Source: Byssovorax sp. (GTDB taxonomy: Bacteria > Myxococcota_A > Polyangia > Polyangiales > Polyangiaceae). From it: a stretch of DNA of 64,000 bases. This document shows positions 35,396 to 45,033 of this stretch, in pieces; positions within the stretch are counted from its first letter, which is position 1, and every line of letters starts with the position of its first letter. The DNA lies in the NCBI GenBank assembly GCA_025362495.1, contig JANYGI010000126.1, positions 117,815 through 181,814 of the forward strand. The letters are read 5' to 3'. Under the pieces are notes generated by a model, which did not search any database, was not told where the DNA came from, and worked only from the letters and a program-made list of their open reading frames with translations. The translations under genes were made by a program, and so were the position numbers.

Positions 35396-35890
35396 ATGGG
35401 TAAGACCATCATCGTTTCCGAGGAGACCGTCCGCGACCTCTTGGAAGCGCATGCTTCCCTGTCCGCCTGGTACTACGAGCTGTGGTCAGGTCTGCGCGCG
35501 GCCAACGCTACCGCACGGACGCCGGATGATGCCGCCCGAGCAGCATTTGTCGAGCGCCTCGCCGCCGACTTCCCCGAGCTCGCCTCGGTCGCGAAGCAGA
35601 TCCGCGTCCCGCGCATGTACGTCCCGGCCCCGCCCGCCTACGCCACGCCGTCGGCCTCGCCCAGCTCGATGCCCGGCGCCCTGCCGCTCCCGCCGCCCCC
35701 GCCGGGCGGCGACAATGGCCCTCTCTCCCTGGGCCGCCTCCCGCCCTTGCCACTGCCTCTCCCGTTCCCGCCCAACTTCGACGAGCCCGCCACGCTGATG
35801 GAGCCCGCCCAGGCCCGCGTCCGCGAGGTCTCCCCCGAGGTGGCCCCTCCGCCGATGATCGTCCCCGGAGCCGTGAAGTACGACCGCTGA
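35396..35890 (+). CDS. Hypothetical Pro-rich protein
   Basis: MGKTIIVSEETVRDLLEAHASLSAWYYELWSGLRA... then Pro-rich tail. Confidence 0.5.
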   Translation: MGKTIIVSEETVRDLLEAHASLSAWYYELWSGLRAANATARTPDDAARAAFVERLAADFPELASVAKQIRVPRMYVPAPPAYATPSASPSSMPGALPLPPPPPGGDNGPLSLGRLPPLPLPLPFPPNFDEPATLMEPAQARVREVSPEVAPPPMIVPGAVKYDR

Positions 35891-36028
35891 GCCGACTGGC
35901 ACTCTCGGACAGCGCCGACAAACGCCAGACTCGAGCTCGGATTTCGAGGGCGCAAACACACCGTCAGCTCCCGCAAGCGACCCCTGATCTCCATCCCGCC
36001 GAGGGTCGGAAGGAGAGCCGCAGGCGGC

Positions 36029-36622
36029 TCAGCTCCCCTTCGCGTCGGCAGCGCCGAAGACCTTCAGGTAAATCTCGTCGACCTCGAGCACGCAGTCGAT
36101 TGACGCGAGCTCGATCTTGCCGCCCGCGCGGGCCTCCCGCAGCACCCACGAGTTGTCGGCCTGTCGATTGAAGTGCTCGATCAACACATGATCTTGCGCC
36201 ACGAGGAGATACTCGGTGAAGCTGGGGATACTGCGGTACTGCTCGAACTTCTTGCCTCGGTCGTAGGCTTCGGAAGACTCGGACAGCACCTCGACGAGCA
36301 CGCGCGGGTTCAGCAGCGTGTCGCGGGTCTCGTCGTCGAGGTCGGCCTTTCCGCAGAACACGACGGCGTCCGGATAAGTGTAGAGCCCGGTCGCCGGGAC
36401 CTTGACGCGCATGTCCGAGGGGCAGGCCGTGCAGGCTTTTTCTCGCAGCGCGCTGCGGAGCTCGCCGACGACGTTGGCGACGAGGACATTGTGTTCCAGC
36501 GTCGCCCCCGCCATGGCGAAGATCTCGCCGTCGAAGAACTCGTGCTTGGTGGGCTGCAGGCGCTCCCACGCGAGGTACTCCTCGGCGGTCCAGCTCCTCT
36601 TCTCGGCGGGCTCGGCGCTCAT
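36029..36622 (-). CDS. Uma2 family (DUF820) putative PD-(D/E)xK nuclease
   Basis: WTAEEYLAWERLQPTKHEFFDGEIFAMAGAT..HN......RVKVPATGLYTYPDAVVFCG...NPRVLVEVLSESSEAYDRGKKFEQYRSIPSFTEYLLV. Confidence 0.92.
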   Translation of the reverse strand: MSAEPAEKRSWTAEEYLAWERLQPTKHEFFDGEIFAMAGATLEHNVLVANVVGELRSALREKACTACPSDMRVKVPATGLYTYPDAVVFCGKADLDDETRDTLLNPRVLVEVLSESSEAYDRGKKFEQYRSIPSFTEYLLVAQDHVLIEHFNRQADNSWVLREARAGGKIELASIDCVLEVDEIYLKVFGAADAKGS

Positions 36623-36684
36623 GGGGCCACTCTACACGCGACGCGCGCTCACCGCGAGCGATCTACCCGCGGTGATTCGATCGC

Positions 36685-37398
36685 CTATTGCGGTGCCGCT
36701 TCGGGCTGGTTGGCTTTCTTGCTCTTCTTTCCCTTCTTCCCCCGCTCCACCGTCGGGAAGAACGTATCCACCCACTCCGTGCCAAGCTTTCGCTCCGCCG
36801 CGATCTGCTTCAGGGCGCCCTCGATCCCGAGGAGCACGGCATTGGCATCCTCGCGCCACGACGCGATCTTCGCGCTCACCCGGCCCGCGGCCGCAAACGC
36901 CTCTTCCCGGCCGCGAATCGCGCTCTCGCCCCGATCGATGGCCTCGGCGAGAGGCTTGGTGTGCGCCTTCTTCAGCGCTGCCGGGGTCTCGTCCTCGGCG
37001 AGCTTGTGGGCGAGGGCGCGGAGCACGGGGAGCTCGCTCTCCAGGGATAACCGCACGACGACGGAGAGGGTGGCCGGGAACAGGCGTATGAACAGCGCCG
37101 CGCTCCTGTCCTGCTTCACGTGACCGAGCGTGTCGTTGTGGAGATCGGTTGCGACGGAGTCGGCTTGCACGTCACGGCGGCGCACCAGCGCGTGCGATTT
37201 GCCGACGGCGCGGCGCCTGGCGCGACGATCGGTGTCGAGCGCCTCCCACCGTGCCAGCAGCTTCTCCGCCGCGTGGGCGAGCGCGCCAACGGCCTTGTCA
37301 CCATCTTCCCCGGCGAGCGCCAGGGCATCTGCCGTGTAGGCGACGGCGCCGTGGCCGTCGTCCCATGCGGTCCGGTCCGAGAGATCTCGTCTTCCCAT
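36685..37398 (-). CDS. Hypothetical protein
   Basis: Coding-like ORF from ATG 37398; MGRRDLSDRTAWDDGHGAVAYTADALALAGEDGDKAVGAL. Confidence 0.5.
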   Translation of the reverse strand: MGRRDLSDRTAWDDGHGAVAYTADALALAGEDGDKAVGALAHAAEKLLARWEALDTDRRARRRAVGKSHALVRRRDVQADSVATDLHNDTLGHVKQDRSAALFIRLFPATLSVVVRLSLESELPVLRALAHKLAEDETPAALKKAHTKPLAEAIDRGESAIRGREEAFAAAGRVSAKIASWREDANAVLLGIEGALKQIAAERKLGTEWVDTFFPTVERGKKGKKSKKANQPEAAPQ

Positions 37399-37533
37399 CT
37401 GCGTCACTCCTCTGATCCCGTGATCGATGGTTGCAGGATGGGAGTATCCGACCCGGTTGTTTCGCGCAAGGGCGCCTGCACAACGGTCGCGAAAGGGCTC
37501 CCGACGGGGCGCGGCGGCAGGCGCGGCAGGTAG

Positions 37534-37610
37534 GTCAGGCACCGCCGACGCGCGCGGTGCCTGACACCAGGGCTGCGCTGCGCATCCCGACGGCGCGCGG
37601 TGCCTGACAC
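37534..37610. repeat. GTCAGGCACCGC/GCGGTGCCTGAC inverted repeat plus downstream direct copy of CGCGCGGTGCCTGACAC
   Basis: Perfect 12-bp arms 37534-37545 / 37554-37565; direct copies 37551-37567 and 37594-37610. Confidence 0.8.
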
Positions 37611-37682
37611 AACGCTCGTGCGAGGCACCACGCGCGGGCGTGGTGGCCTTCGCGACGAGCGCGCGAGCCCACCACGCGCAGC

Positions 37683-37970
37683 TCACTCCTGCGGCGCCAC
37701 CGCCCGATCCGCGGCCGCGAGGAGATGCTCCAGCGCTCGCCGCCCCACCTCGATCGCCTCCCGCGCCGCGGCGCGCCCGAGCCGCCGCTCGCCGGGCGCC
37801 CTCGTCGCGTCGTCACCGGCAGCGACGACGTCCTCGATCTGCGCGCGCAGGTGGGTGAGCCACGCGCGCACCGCGTCCGGATCGCGAAAACTGAGCAAGC
37901 TCAGTTTCGTGGTGGGGGCACGCGGATCTCCCCCTTTGCCCCCTGCAGGGGCCTGGTGTACCTCGGCCAT
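37683..37970 (-). CDS. Hypothetical small protein
   Basis: 95-aa ORF, coding-like but no family recognised; start uncertain. Confidence 0.4.
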   Translation of the reverse strand: MAEVHQAPAGGKGGDPRAPTTKLSLLSFRDPDAVRAWLTHLRAQIEDVVAAGDDATRAPGERRLGRAAAREAIEVGRRALEHLLAAADRAVAPQE

Positions 37971-38116
37971 GTCGCAACCTCAGTTGTGTGGGGTTTCGGC
38001 GAGTCGCTCGGGGGACGTCCATCCCCCGGGCGGCGCTTTGAAGGTTTCCCCACGCCTCGGTGCGGGGGATCTAGACCATGCAATAAACTCTAATGTTGTC
38101 TCGTGCAAGCTAAAAA

Positions 38117-38344
38117 GTGAGCGAAGATCCCGACCAGCTGCTCACCCGGATCGGGCTCCGGGTCGTCCGGCGTCGCGAGGCACTCGGGCTGTCGCAAAAA
38201 AAGCTTGCAGAGAGGCTCCAGATGGCGGCGCCGAGCGTGAGCAACATCGAGCATGGCGAGCGGAACCTCACCATCCGCACCCTGTGCAAGCTGGCCGAGG
38301 CCCTGGAGATGACGCCGGCCGAGCTGTTCACCGGGACGAAGTAG
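38117..38344 (+). CDS. XRE-family HTH transcriptional regulator
   Basis: RIGLRVVRRREALGLSQKKLAERLQMAAPSVSNIEHGERNLTIRTLCKLAEALEMTPAELF. Confidence 0.9.
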   Translation: MSEDPDQLLTRIGLRVVRRREALGLSQKKLAERLQMAAPSVSNIEHGERNLTIRTLCKLAEALEMTPAELFTGTK

Positions 38345-39192
38345 GGCGCTCTTTGTCAGCCGTCGGCTCGCCGGCGCTCGGAGCGGGGGCGCGGGCAGCG
38401 ATGGGGGCGGGCCAGGCCTGAGCGGCCCATTCCGGTGGTCGAAGCCACGACGAAACCCAGTCCTGGATTTCCGGGAGCTTGGCGATTGCGGCCTGCGCGA
38501 GCGGGCGATCACTGTCTTGAGCCGGCTTCAAAAGCATCTCTCGCACGATGCCGAGCCAGGGGCGCGATGGCGACAGGTGAGCTCGCAATCGCTCTTTCGT
38601 CTCCTCCGAGACCTCTGACTCCTGGATGACGCGCGCGAACAGGAACCTCAGATCTTTCGCAGCGTGAAGCCGTTCCCCATCGTAGAGCCGCAGGGCGAAG
38701 GCTACGCGCGTCGCCTGCGCTCGCTCTCTGCGGCCTGGCAAGGGACAGCCCATCGTCGCGCCCGTCAACGGATACCAGCTCAAGTAGTCGAGCGGCTCGT
38801 CACGCGTTGGATCGAGGAGCAACGGTGCGCCATCGAGCCCGAGCGGCATCGCCTCTCCGCGGGCGCTGTTGCAGTTGCGGCACACGGGGAGGAGGTTGTT
38901 CCAGCGAAACATCCGCGCCGGATAAGCCGACCTGGGAAAGACATGCTCGCCCGTGAGCGGCGCTATCTGCTCGCAGTAGGCACATTTGCCGTGGAAACAG
39001 GAGAAGAGCCACACCCAAGACCTTTTTCCCTGCCTCTTGTGGGTGTCTGGATCGGAACTCGTTCCAGCGCGACTTGATGAGCTTGATGCCCGGCGCGAGA
39101 TCCCTCCTGGCCTTGCGGTGGTTGTCGATCAGCGCACGCCCCGTGTCGGCATCGAGCACGCGCTTTGCCGGTGGGCGCTCGCCGCGGATCAT
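38328..39192 (-). pseudogene. HNH endonuclease, PtuB-like, split by a 1-nt frameshift near an A5 run
   Basis: N-term frame MIRGERPPAKRVLDADTGRALIDNHRKARRDLAPGIKLIKSRWNEFRSRHPQEAGK; +1 frame SWVWLFSCFHGKCAYCEQIAPLTGEHVFPRSAY...WNNLLPVCRNCNSARG. Span is 3n+1 nt; removing one base gives a 287-aa ORF. Confidence 0.75.
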
Positions 39193-39896
39193 CCGGCCTT
39201 GGGGAGCTCGGCGAGTGTCTCTTCCACGTACCGCGACATCTCCTCGTCCCGCTGCCGTTCCGCCAGCGTGTCGCCCGGCCCCGTCAAGCGCTCCCCGAGC
39301 TGCGCCTCCAGCGCCGTCAGCTCGTGCTGCTCGGCGGGCGAGAGTGCCTCCCATCTTTTCTTCGCGGCCAGCGCATGATAGCTCGCAAGCAGCTTCTCCG
39401 TCTCCTCGTCGCGCGTCTCGGCGAGGCCGAAGAGCGGGCTCAAGAGGATCTGCTCGACGCGCCACCCCTTGACCGAAGGCTCCGGCTGCTAGAGACGCAC
39501 CGGGCCGCCATCGTCGCCTTGCCGCAGGACGAAGAGCCCACGGTCACTCGCCGTCTGGGCGATGAACGGGCTGTGGCTGGTGACGATGAACTGCATCCTG
39601 GGAAACACCTCTCGCAGGCGCCGCCCGGCGATGTCGGCCTTACCTGCAACGATCTCCGCTGTCACCAGCGCATGATCGGCGCCTTGACGCACGTATCCCC
39701 GAGGCGTGAGCAGCTCGCGGGTGGCGACGTCCCCGAGCAGGGCCAGAGCCATTGCCTGCAGCAGTGTGCTCTTGCCCGTGCCGTTGCCGCCCAGCAGGAC
39801 GATCCACCCGCTGTAGTCGCCGTTCTCCCCGGGGAAATCGATCTCGAGGGAGTCGAAGCACTTCAGTTGCTTCACGATCAGCTTCTTCAGGTACAT
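39189..39896 (-). pseudogene. AAA/ABC-type ATPase (PtuA/OLD-like) remnant: internal deletion plus in-frame TAG
   Basis: MYLKKLIVKQLKCFDSLEIDFP...LLGGNGTGKSTLLQAMA (Walker A) runs directly into LREVFPRMQFIVTSHSPFIAQTA (D-/H-loop), then VRL-TAG-QPEPSVKGWRVEQILLSPLFGLAETRDEE...LAELPKAG in the same frame; TGA overlaps the HNH ATG (ATGA). Confidence 0.75.
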
Positions 39897-40164
39897 CGCG
39901 CCCTCACGGTAGTCGATTTCACCGTCCACGGGGTACGCGTTGCCGGAGATTTTGCTCGGGGAACGGGCTGCGTCAAGAGCGCGTCTCCGCACCATCAGCC
40001 GACGGGGTGACGGTCGCGCGGAGCTGGCTGCCGGACGCGTGCGTCAGGGTACGGGGTGGCGTCCAGCCCCAGCGGGCGCCGGCACTCTGCATGCCGTGAT
40101 GACCGAAGTGGCGTCCGCGCGCCGCCCCGATCCTCTCCTCCGCTCCGCGCGGTGGGCCCGCTCT

Positions 40165-41748
40165 CTACGGCGTGAACACGCCGGAGACCGCCGTCGCCGT
40201 GCCGCCCGTCGTGGCGGGCTTGAACGGCGACGTCACCGAGCCCGCGGTCTGCGCGGTGATCCGTACGAAGTACGATGAGCCGCTCGCCAGCATGCCCGGC
40301 GGCAGCGTGACGCTCGTCCCCTGCGTGAAGAAGCGCCCGGCGAAATGACCGGCGCTGACGGCCTCGTCGATCAGGCGCACGTTGACCTGGTAAAGCACGC
40401 TCGTCCCCAGGGTCGGCGCGCTCCAGCTCAGCACGGGAGTCAGGCCGACTCCGGTGTTCACCGCAAAGGCATCCTTCCCGCCGACCTTCAGCGCCGAGGG
40501 CGGCGAGATGAGCGGCTTGACCGCGCCGGCGGCGACGTCGGTGACCGTGCCGGAGAGATCGATCGTGGTGTGAGCGTGCTTCATCGTCGCGGTGCCCGGG
40601 ACGAGGTAAGGCACCGAGAAATCGGCGTAGATGAAGGCCTCGGGGCCCCAGCTTGCCGGGAAGGGGTCGCCGTACGCGAGCTTCAACGACACGTCGTCCA
40701 CGCCGGCGTCGCTGCCGTAGAGGATCGTCGGTACGTAGGAGTTCGTCGACCGCGTCGCGCCGCCCGGCTCGCCGAACACGTAGACCGAGCAGGTCGTGAC
40801 GGCGGCGGTCGGATTCACCGCTGACGCGAGGCCGGCGAAGAGCGACCGCTTCCAGTCGAGAGTGACAGTCTTCTGGGTCACGTCGGTGAAGGCGCCGGCC
40901 AGAGGAGTCGTCGCCCCGTCGAGCAGCGAGAATGCCGCCGGCTGGAAGCTCTTGCCGATCGAGTCGTAAGAAAACGTCCCCGAGGTGAGAGTGACGAGCT
41001 GCGTGAAGTACGTCGCGTCGCTCTTGGCCGCTTCGATCTGGTTGGGCACAAAGAGAGCAGCGGCGTCGGTCGACAGGGCGGTGAGCGCGGTGTCGCCAGC
41101 GGTGGGGACCGTCATCGCCGCGGCGAGGAGATCGCCCCCGGCGGCCGCGCCTTGCGAGTAGATCTCCAGAGTGTCGAGGTCGTCCCAGGGCGCCATGCCC
41201 GTCAGGTTGAGAACCAGGTTGGTGGGCGACGTGGTGATCGGTTTGACGTCTTGCCGGCCCGCGTAGAAGTAGCCCAGATCGAGCGTGCGCTGGTCGGTGA
41301 CGATGAAGGTGTCAGTCGATCCGGCGCTCTGGAGCCCGACGTAGACCGTGCCCGCAGGCACGTTCGGGATCTTGAAGCTCCCGTCGGGAGCGACGGTGCC
41401 GGTGATCGTCGTGAACGTGTTGCCCGAGGGGACGAGCGCAATCGGCGTCCCTGCGAGGTTGGGGACCGCGGTGTCGCTGCCCTGGTTGATGTAGGTGTCG
41501 ACGATGGTGCCGGTGATGTCGCTCGCCGGCCCGCCCGTGCCCGTCGACGCGCTCGACGACGCGCCGGAGGAGCTCGCCGCGCCCCCGGTGCTGGAGGTGG
41601 TGTCACCGCTGCTCGTGGAGGAGCCGCCGCCGGCGCCTCCCGCGCCGGTGGAGCCGCTCGCGCCTGTGGTCGTCGTGCCGCCGTCGCTGCAGCCGCCGAG
41701 GGTGAGCGCGAGAAAGAGACTGCCCGATACTGAAGGAAGATAACGCAT
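40165..41748 (-). CDS. Surface lipoprotein with Ser/Thr/Gly linker and Ig/FnIII-like domains
   Basis: LFLALTLGGCSDGGTTTTGASGSTGAGGAGGGSSTSSG; SDITGTIVDTYINQG...GSFKIPNVPAGTVYVGL. Confidence 0.7.
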   Translation of the reverse strand: MRYLPSVSGSLFLALTLGGCSDGGTTTTGASGSTGAGGAGGGSSTSSGDTTSSTGGAASSSGASSSASTGTGGPASDITGTIVDTYINQGSDTAVPNLAGTPIALVPSGNTFTTITGTVAPDGSFKIPNVPAGTVYVGLQSAGSTDTFIVTDQRTLDLGYFYAGRQDVKPITTSPTNLVLNLTGMAPWDDLDTLEIYSQGAAAGGDLLAAAMTVPTAGDTALTALSTDAAALFVPNQIEAAKSDATYFTQLVTLTSGTFSYDSIGKSFQPAAFSLLDGATTPLAGAFTDVTQKTVTLDWKRSLFAGLASAVNPTAAVTTCSVYVFGEPGGATRSTNSYVPTILYGSDAGVDDVSLKLAYGDPFPASWGPEAFIYADFSVPYLVPGTATMKHAHTTIDLSGTVTDVAAGAVKPLISPPSALKVGGKDAFAVNTGVGLTPVLSWSAPTLGTSVLYQVNVRLIDEAVSAGHFAGRFFTQGTSVTLPPGMLASGSSYFVRITAQTAGSVTSPFKPATTGGTATAVSGVFTP

Positions 41749-42115
41749 GCCCCGGTGTATCCGTGAAACCTCCACGGCGCAACCGCCGTTCACGGGCGCC
41801 CGGGCTCGATTCCCGACTTCGTGAGCGGTCCGGCCGCGCCCGCCCCGTCACGGGCCTTGCGAGGCGCGAGGCGTTCTGTCACCTTCGGCGGTCCCCGTGG
41901 GTGAACGATCATGATCTCGATTCGCTCGCTCCTCGATGCTCTCGCCTCCGCCGAGCCGGCGGCCGCGCAAAGCGGCCTCGTGCAGCGCCTCGCCGCGCGA
42001 CGGGCCGAGATCCGCGACGAGCAGTGGAGTCGCTTCCCCGAGCTCCGCACCTGGGTGACGGCGGGGTGGACTCCACCCGTTCTCGCGGCCGATCTCTGCT
42101 AGCGTCGCCGTCGCC

Positions 42116-43522
42116 ATGCGCACGACGACGGCCGCCATCTCCGCGTTCCTCTCGCTCCACGCGCTCGGGTGTCGCTCTCCGGAGACGACGCGTCCCGACG
42201 CTGCGGCCTCGTCGAGCCCTCTGCCGGTCGCCGCGTCGGCCAGGGCGCCGACGCCGAGCGCGCTGCCCGATGGGTGCGCGCGCGGCACGCAGGCCTGCGG
42301 CAAGCTGAAGCCAGGGCCGTATTCCCCGCCGCCCGTCGGCGCTCCGGCGACTCCCGACGTCGCCCCGACGCCGAGCGCCGCCGCGCCGCGCAAGTTCGGC
42401 ACGATCGACGACTGGGTGAAGGCCTATTCGGGCGATGGCGGGGCCGAAAACAAGCGCCCTCCGCGGCTCGGCGTCCTCGCCGATCTCCCCGATTTGCCCC
42501 GCACCACGCTCGTTTACGTGCGCTCCACCCGGATTGTCCGCGTCGACTTTCCCGGCGCCGTCGAGAAGGTCCTCACGAGCGGTCCGTCCGCCAACCGATC
42601 TCCGCGCTGGACGCGCGACGCGCGCTTCCTCTTCTTTCTCAGCAACCGTGACGGCGGCGTCGAGAAGATCTTCCGCATGCGCGCCGACGGCTCGAACGTC
42701 GAGGCCGTCTCCAGGGCGGTTCGCTCGGGCCACGTCGACATCGAATGGGCGATATCCGACGATGGATCCCACGTGGCCTATGTCCCCGGGGACTTGCCCG
42801 AGGTGAGCGAGCTGCATCTGGTCGACGTCGCCACCAGGGCCGACGAGGTGGCCTTTCGCGACGTGCAGTTCGCCGATCTCGGCTTCGCGCGCGACGGCAA
42901 GACGCTCTTCGTCGTCCACGGCTGGTCCTCGCCGCCGGGCACCGACCACGCACGGACGATGAGCTCGCTCGACGTCGCCACCCACGCTCTCAAGAAGCTC
43001 CCGAGCACGGGAGTCACCGAGATCACCTCTCCGCAGGAGCTCGCCGACGGCCGCCTGCTCTTCGTCGCCAGCATGGATTTCTCCATGGCCGGTCGCGAGC
43101 CGCGGATGCACGTGATGCCGAAGGGCGGCGGCGCCTGGGCCGACATCAACCCGCTGAGCGCGCCTGCCGGCTACATTCATCCGGTCGTGTCGCCCGATGG
43201 CAAGAAGATCGCCGTGGCCGAGAGCCGACGTGAGGGCGGCTTCGGGGCAGACTGGCAGGTCGACGTCGAGGTCGTGCCCTTCGACGCCGGCCCGGGGCGC
43301 CGCCTCACCCCGGATTTCCCGCGCCCGTTCTAATCGGCCACGCACCCGAGCTGGGCCACCGACAGCCGACACCTGGCCTTCGAGCTCTCGCTCTGCCCGT
43401 ACGTCGGGTGTGATCTCACGGTCCGCAGCGTCGTCCTCGTCGACACCGCCGCTGCGACACCCAAGCTCGCGTTCGTCGGCTACGGCGGCTCTCCGGAGAT
43501 AGCCCCGGTCACACCGCCCTGA
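42116..43522 (+). pseudogene. TolB/PD40-like beta-propeller lipoprotein interrupted by an in-frame TAA at 43331-43333
   Basis: LFFLSNRDGGVEKIFRMRADGSN...HPVVSPDGKKIAVAESR... LTPDFPRPF-TAA-SATHPSWATDSRHLAFELSLCPYVGCDLTVRSVVLVD...TPP-TGA, all in one frame. Confidence 0.7.
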
Positions 43523-43613
43523 CCGGACGCTGCTCCCCGCGCCCGGGGCTCGCTCGCGCCCGGATTCCCCTCTTGCCGCTCGGCGGTCGTTCGCTTATGA
43601 AGGGCGGAGGAGG

Positions 43614-44246
43614 ATGGCAATGTCAATCACGTTCTATTACAGCGCTCGTTCCAACGCCGATCGGATCCTGGCCTCGCTCGAGGAGCTCGGCGTCCCGTAC
43701 GAGAAGGTCAGCGTCGATCTCCGCGCCGGCGCCCAGAAGAAGCCCGAGTTCCTGGCCCTCAACCCCAACGGCATGGTGCCGACGATCGTCATCGACGGCC
43801 AGCCGATGTTCGAATCGGTGGCGATCCAGATCGCCCTCGGCGAGCGCTACGGCGTCGCCAAGGGCCTGTGGCCGGCGCTGGGCTCCGCCGAGCACCTCCA
43901 GGCGCTCACCTGGCTCGTCTGGGGCCAGGTCACGCTCGGGACCTCGGTGATGCGCTACATGCAGAACACGAGCGAATTCTTCCCGAAAGAGCTCCAGCAC
44001 GCCGGCCAGGCCGAGGCCGCGCTGAAGAGCATTCACGCCCAGCTCGGCATCCTCGAGGCGCGCCTGTCCACGCAGGCGTTCCTCACCGGCGACCGCTTCA
44101 CCCTCGCCGATCTCGACGTCGTCGCCGTCCTCGGCTGGGCCATCCACGCCGGGAAGATCGACATCTCCGCCTATCCGAAGCTCGGGGCCTGGATTGGCAC
44201 CGTCAGCCAGCGGCCCGCCATGCGCGCGGGCATGTCCGCGACCTGA
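43614..44246 (+). CDS. Glutathione S-transferase family protein
   Basis: ITFYYSARSNADRILASLEELGVPYEKVSVDL...NPNGMVPTIVIDGQPMFESVAIQIALGERYG; C-term DRFTLADLDV. Confidence 0.9.
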   Translation: MAMSITFYYSARSNADRILASLEELGVPYEKVSVDLRAGAQKKPEFLALNPNGMVPTIVIDGQPMFESVAIQIALGERYGVAKGLWPALGSAEHLQALTWLVWGQVTLGTSVMRYMQNTSEFFPKELQHAGQAEAALKSIHAQLGILEARLSTQAFLTGDRFTLADLDVVAVLGWAIHAGKIDISAYPKLGAWIGTVSQRPAMRAGMSAT

Positions 44247-44653
44247 TCTCCAGAGGGCTTCACGCCGCGACGATCGCGGCGATATCGCCGACGATCCTGC
44301 CCTCGTGGACTGGCACGCACGAGGGCGGGAGATCGGCGACGAGCTCCATCCCCCGCTCCCGAGCGGTGGTGATGAAGTGCTCCAATCCTCAGAGGCACGC
44401 TCCCGGCACGTCGTCCGGCGGCCCGCGCTCCCGTGTTCACCTGAAGAGCCTCTTTGCGCACGTCGCCGCGCCGGATGCGCGTCCGATGGTGGTTGGAGCG
44501 TCCGGCCTGAAAAGGCGCGTTTGCCGGTGGTGGCGGCCACCCGAGCGTGCACGCGCGTACAAATTCGTCTCAAGTGCGCCGCGATCACGTCGTAGTGCCC
44601 GCTTCACCTATCCATTTGTCGGAACACGCGATCTCGCGACGGTTCAAGGCACC

Positions 44654-45021
44654 ATGAAGAGAGTATTCGCACTCACAGTGCTATCCCTCGGGCTGCTCGC
44701 CGGGTCGACGGGGTGCGAGGTCATCTCGTCGATCGATCGCAGCAATACGGCACGGGCGCCACGCCCTGGTCGCTCATCGCCGCTGATCTCACGGGCGACG
44801 GCATCCCCGACCTCGCGGTCGCGAACATCGACGACGCGACGGTGAGCGTGCTGGTGAACCAGGGCAATGGCACCTTCGCCGCCAGCGTCGATCACGCGGT
44901 GGGCGGGGATCCGGTGTCGGTCGTCGCCCGCGACCTCAACAACGATGGTCGACGCGACGTGGTCGTGGCCGACTACTCGAGCAACGACGTGAGCATCGTC
45001 TACGGACACTGCGGGCCGTGA
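44654..45021 (+). pseudogene. FG-GAP/VCBS-repeat lipoprotein remnant (signal peptide and repeats in different frames)
   Basis: MKRVFALTVLSLGLLAGSTGCEVISSIDRSN (frame of 44654), then +2 frame: YGTGATPWSLIAADLTGDGIPDLAVANIDDATVSVLVNQGNGTFAAS...ARDLNNDGRRDVVVADYSSNDVSIVYG. Confidence 0.65.
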
Positions 45022-45033
45022 CCCCCGGGTTCG

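Noticed and set aside
41911-42102. 63-aa ORF upstream of the PD40 gene
   Set aside because: Coding-like but no family recognised and no supporting context; left uncalled.
44171-44461. Minus-strand fragment downstream of the GST gene
   Set aside because: Only a short peptide (EHFITTARERGMELVADLPPSCVPVHEGRIVGDIAAIVAA) reads as coding; too short and unrecognised to call.
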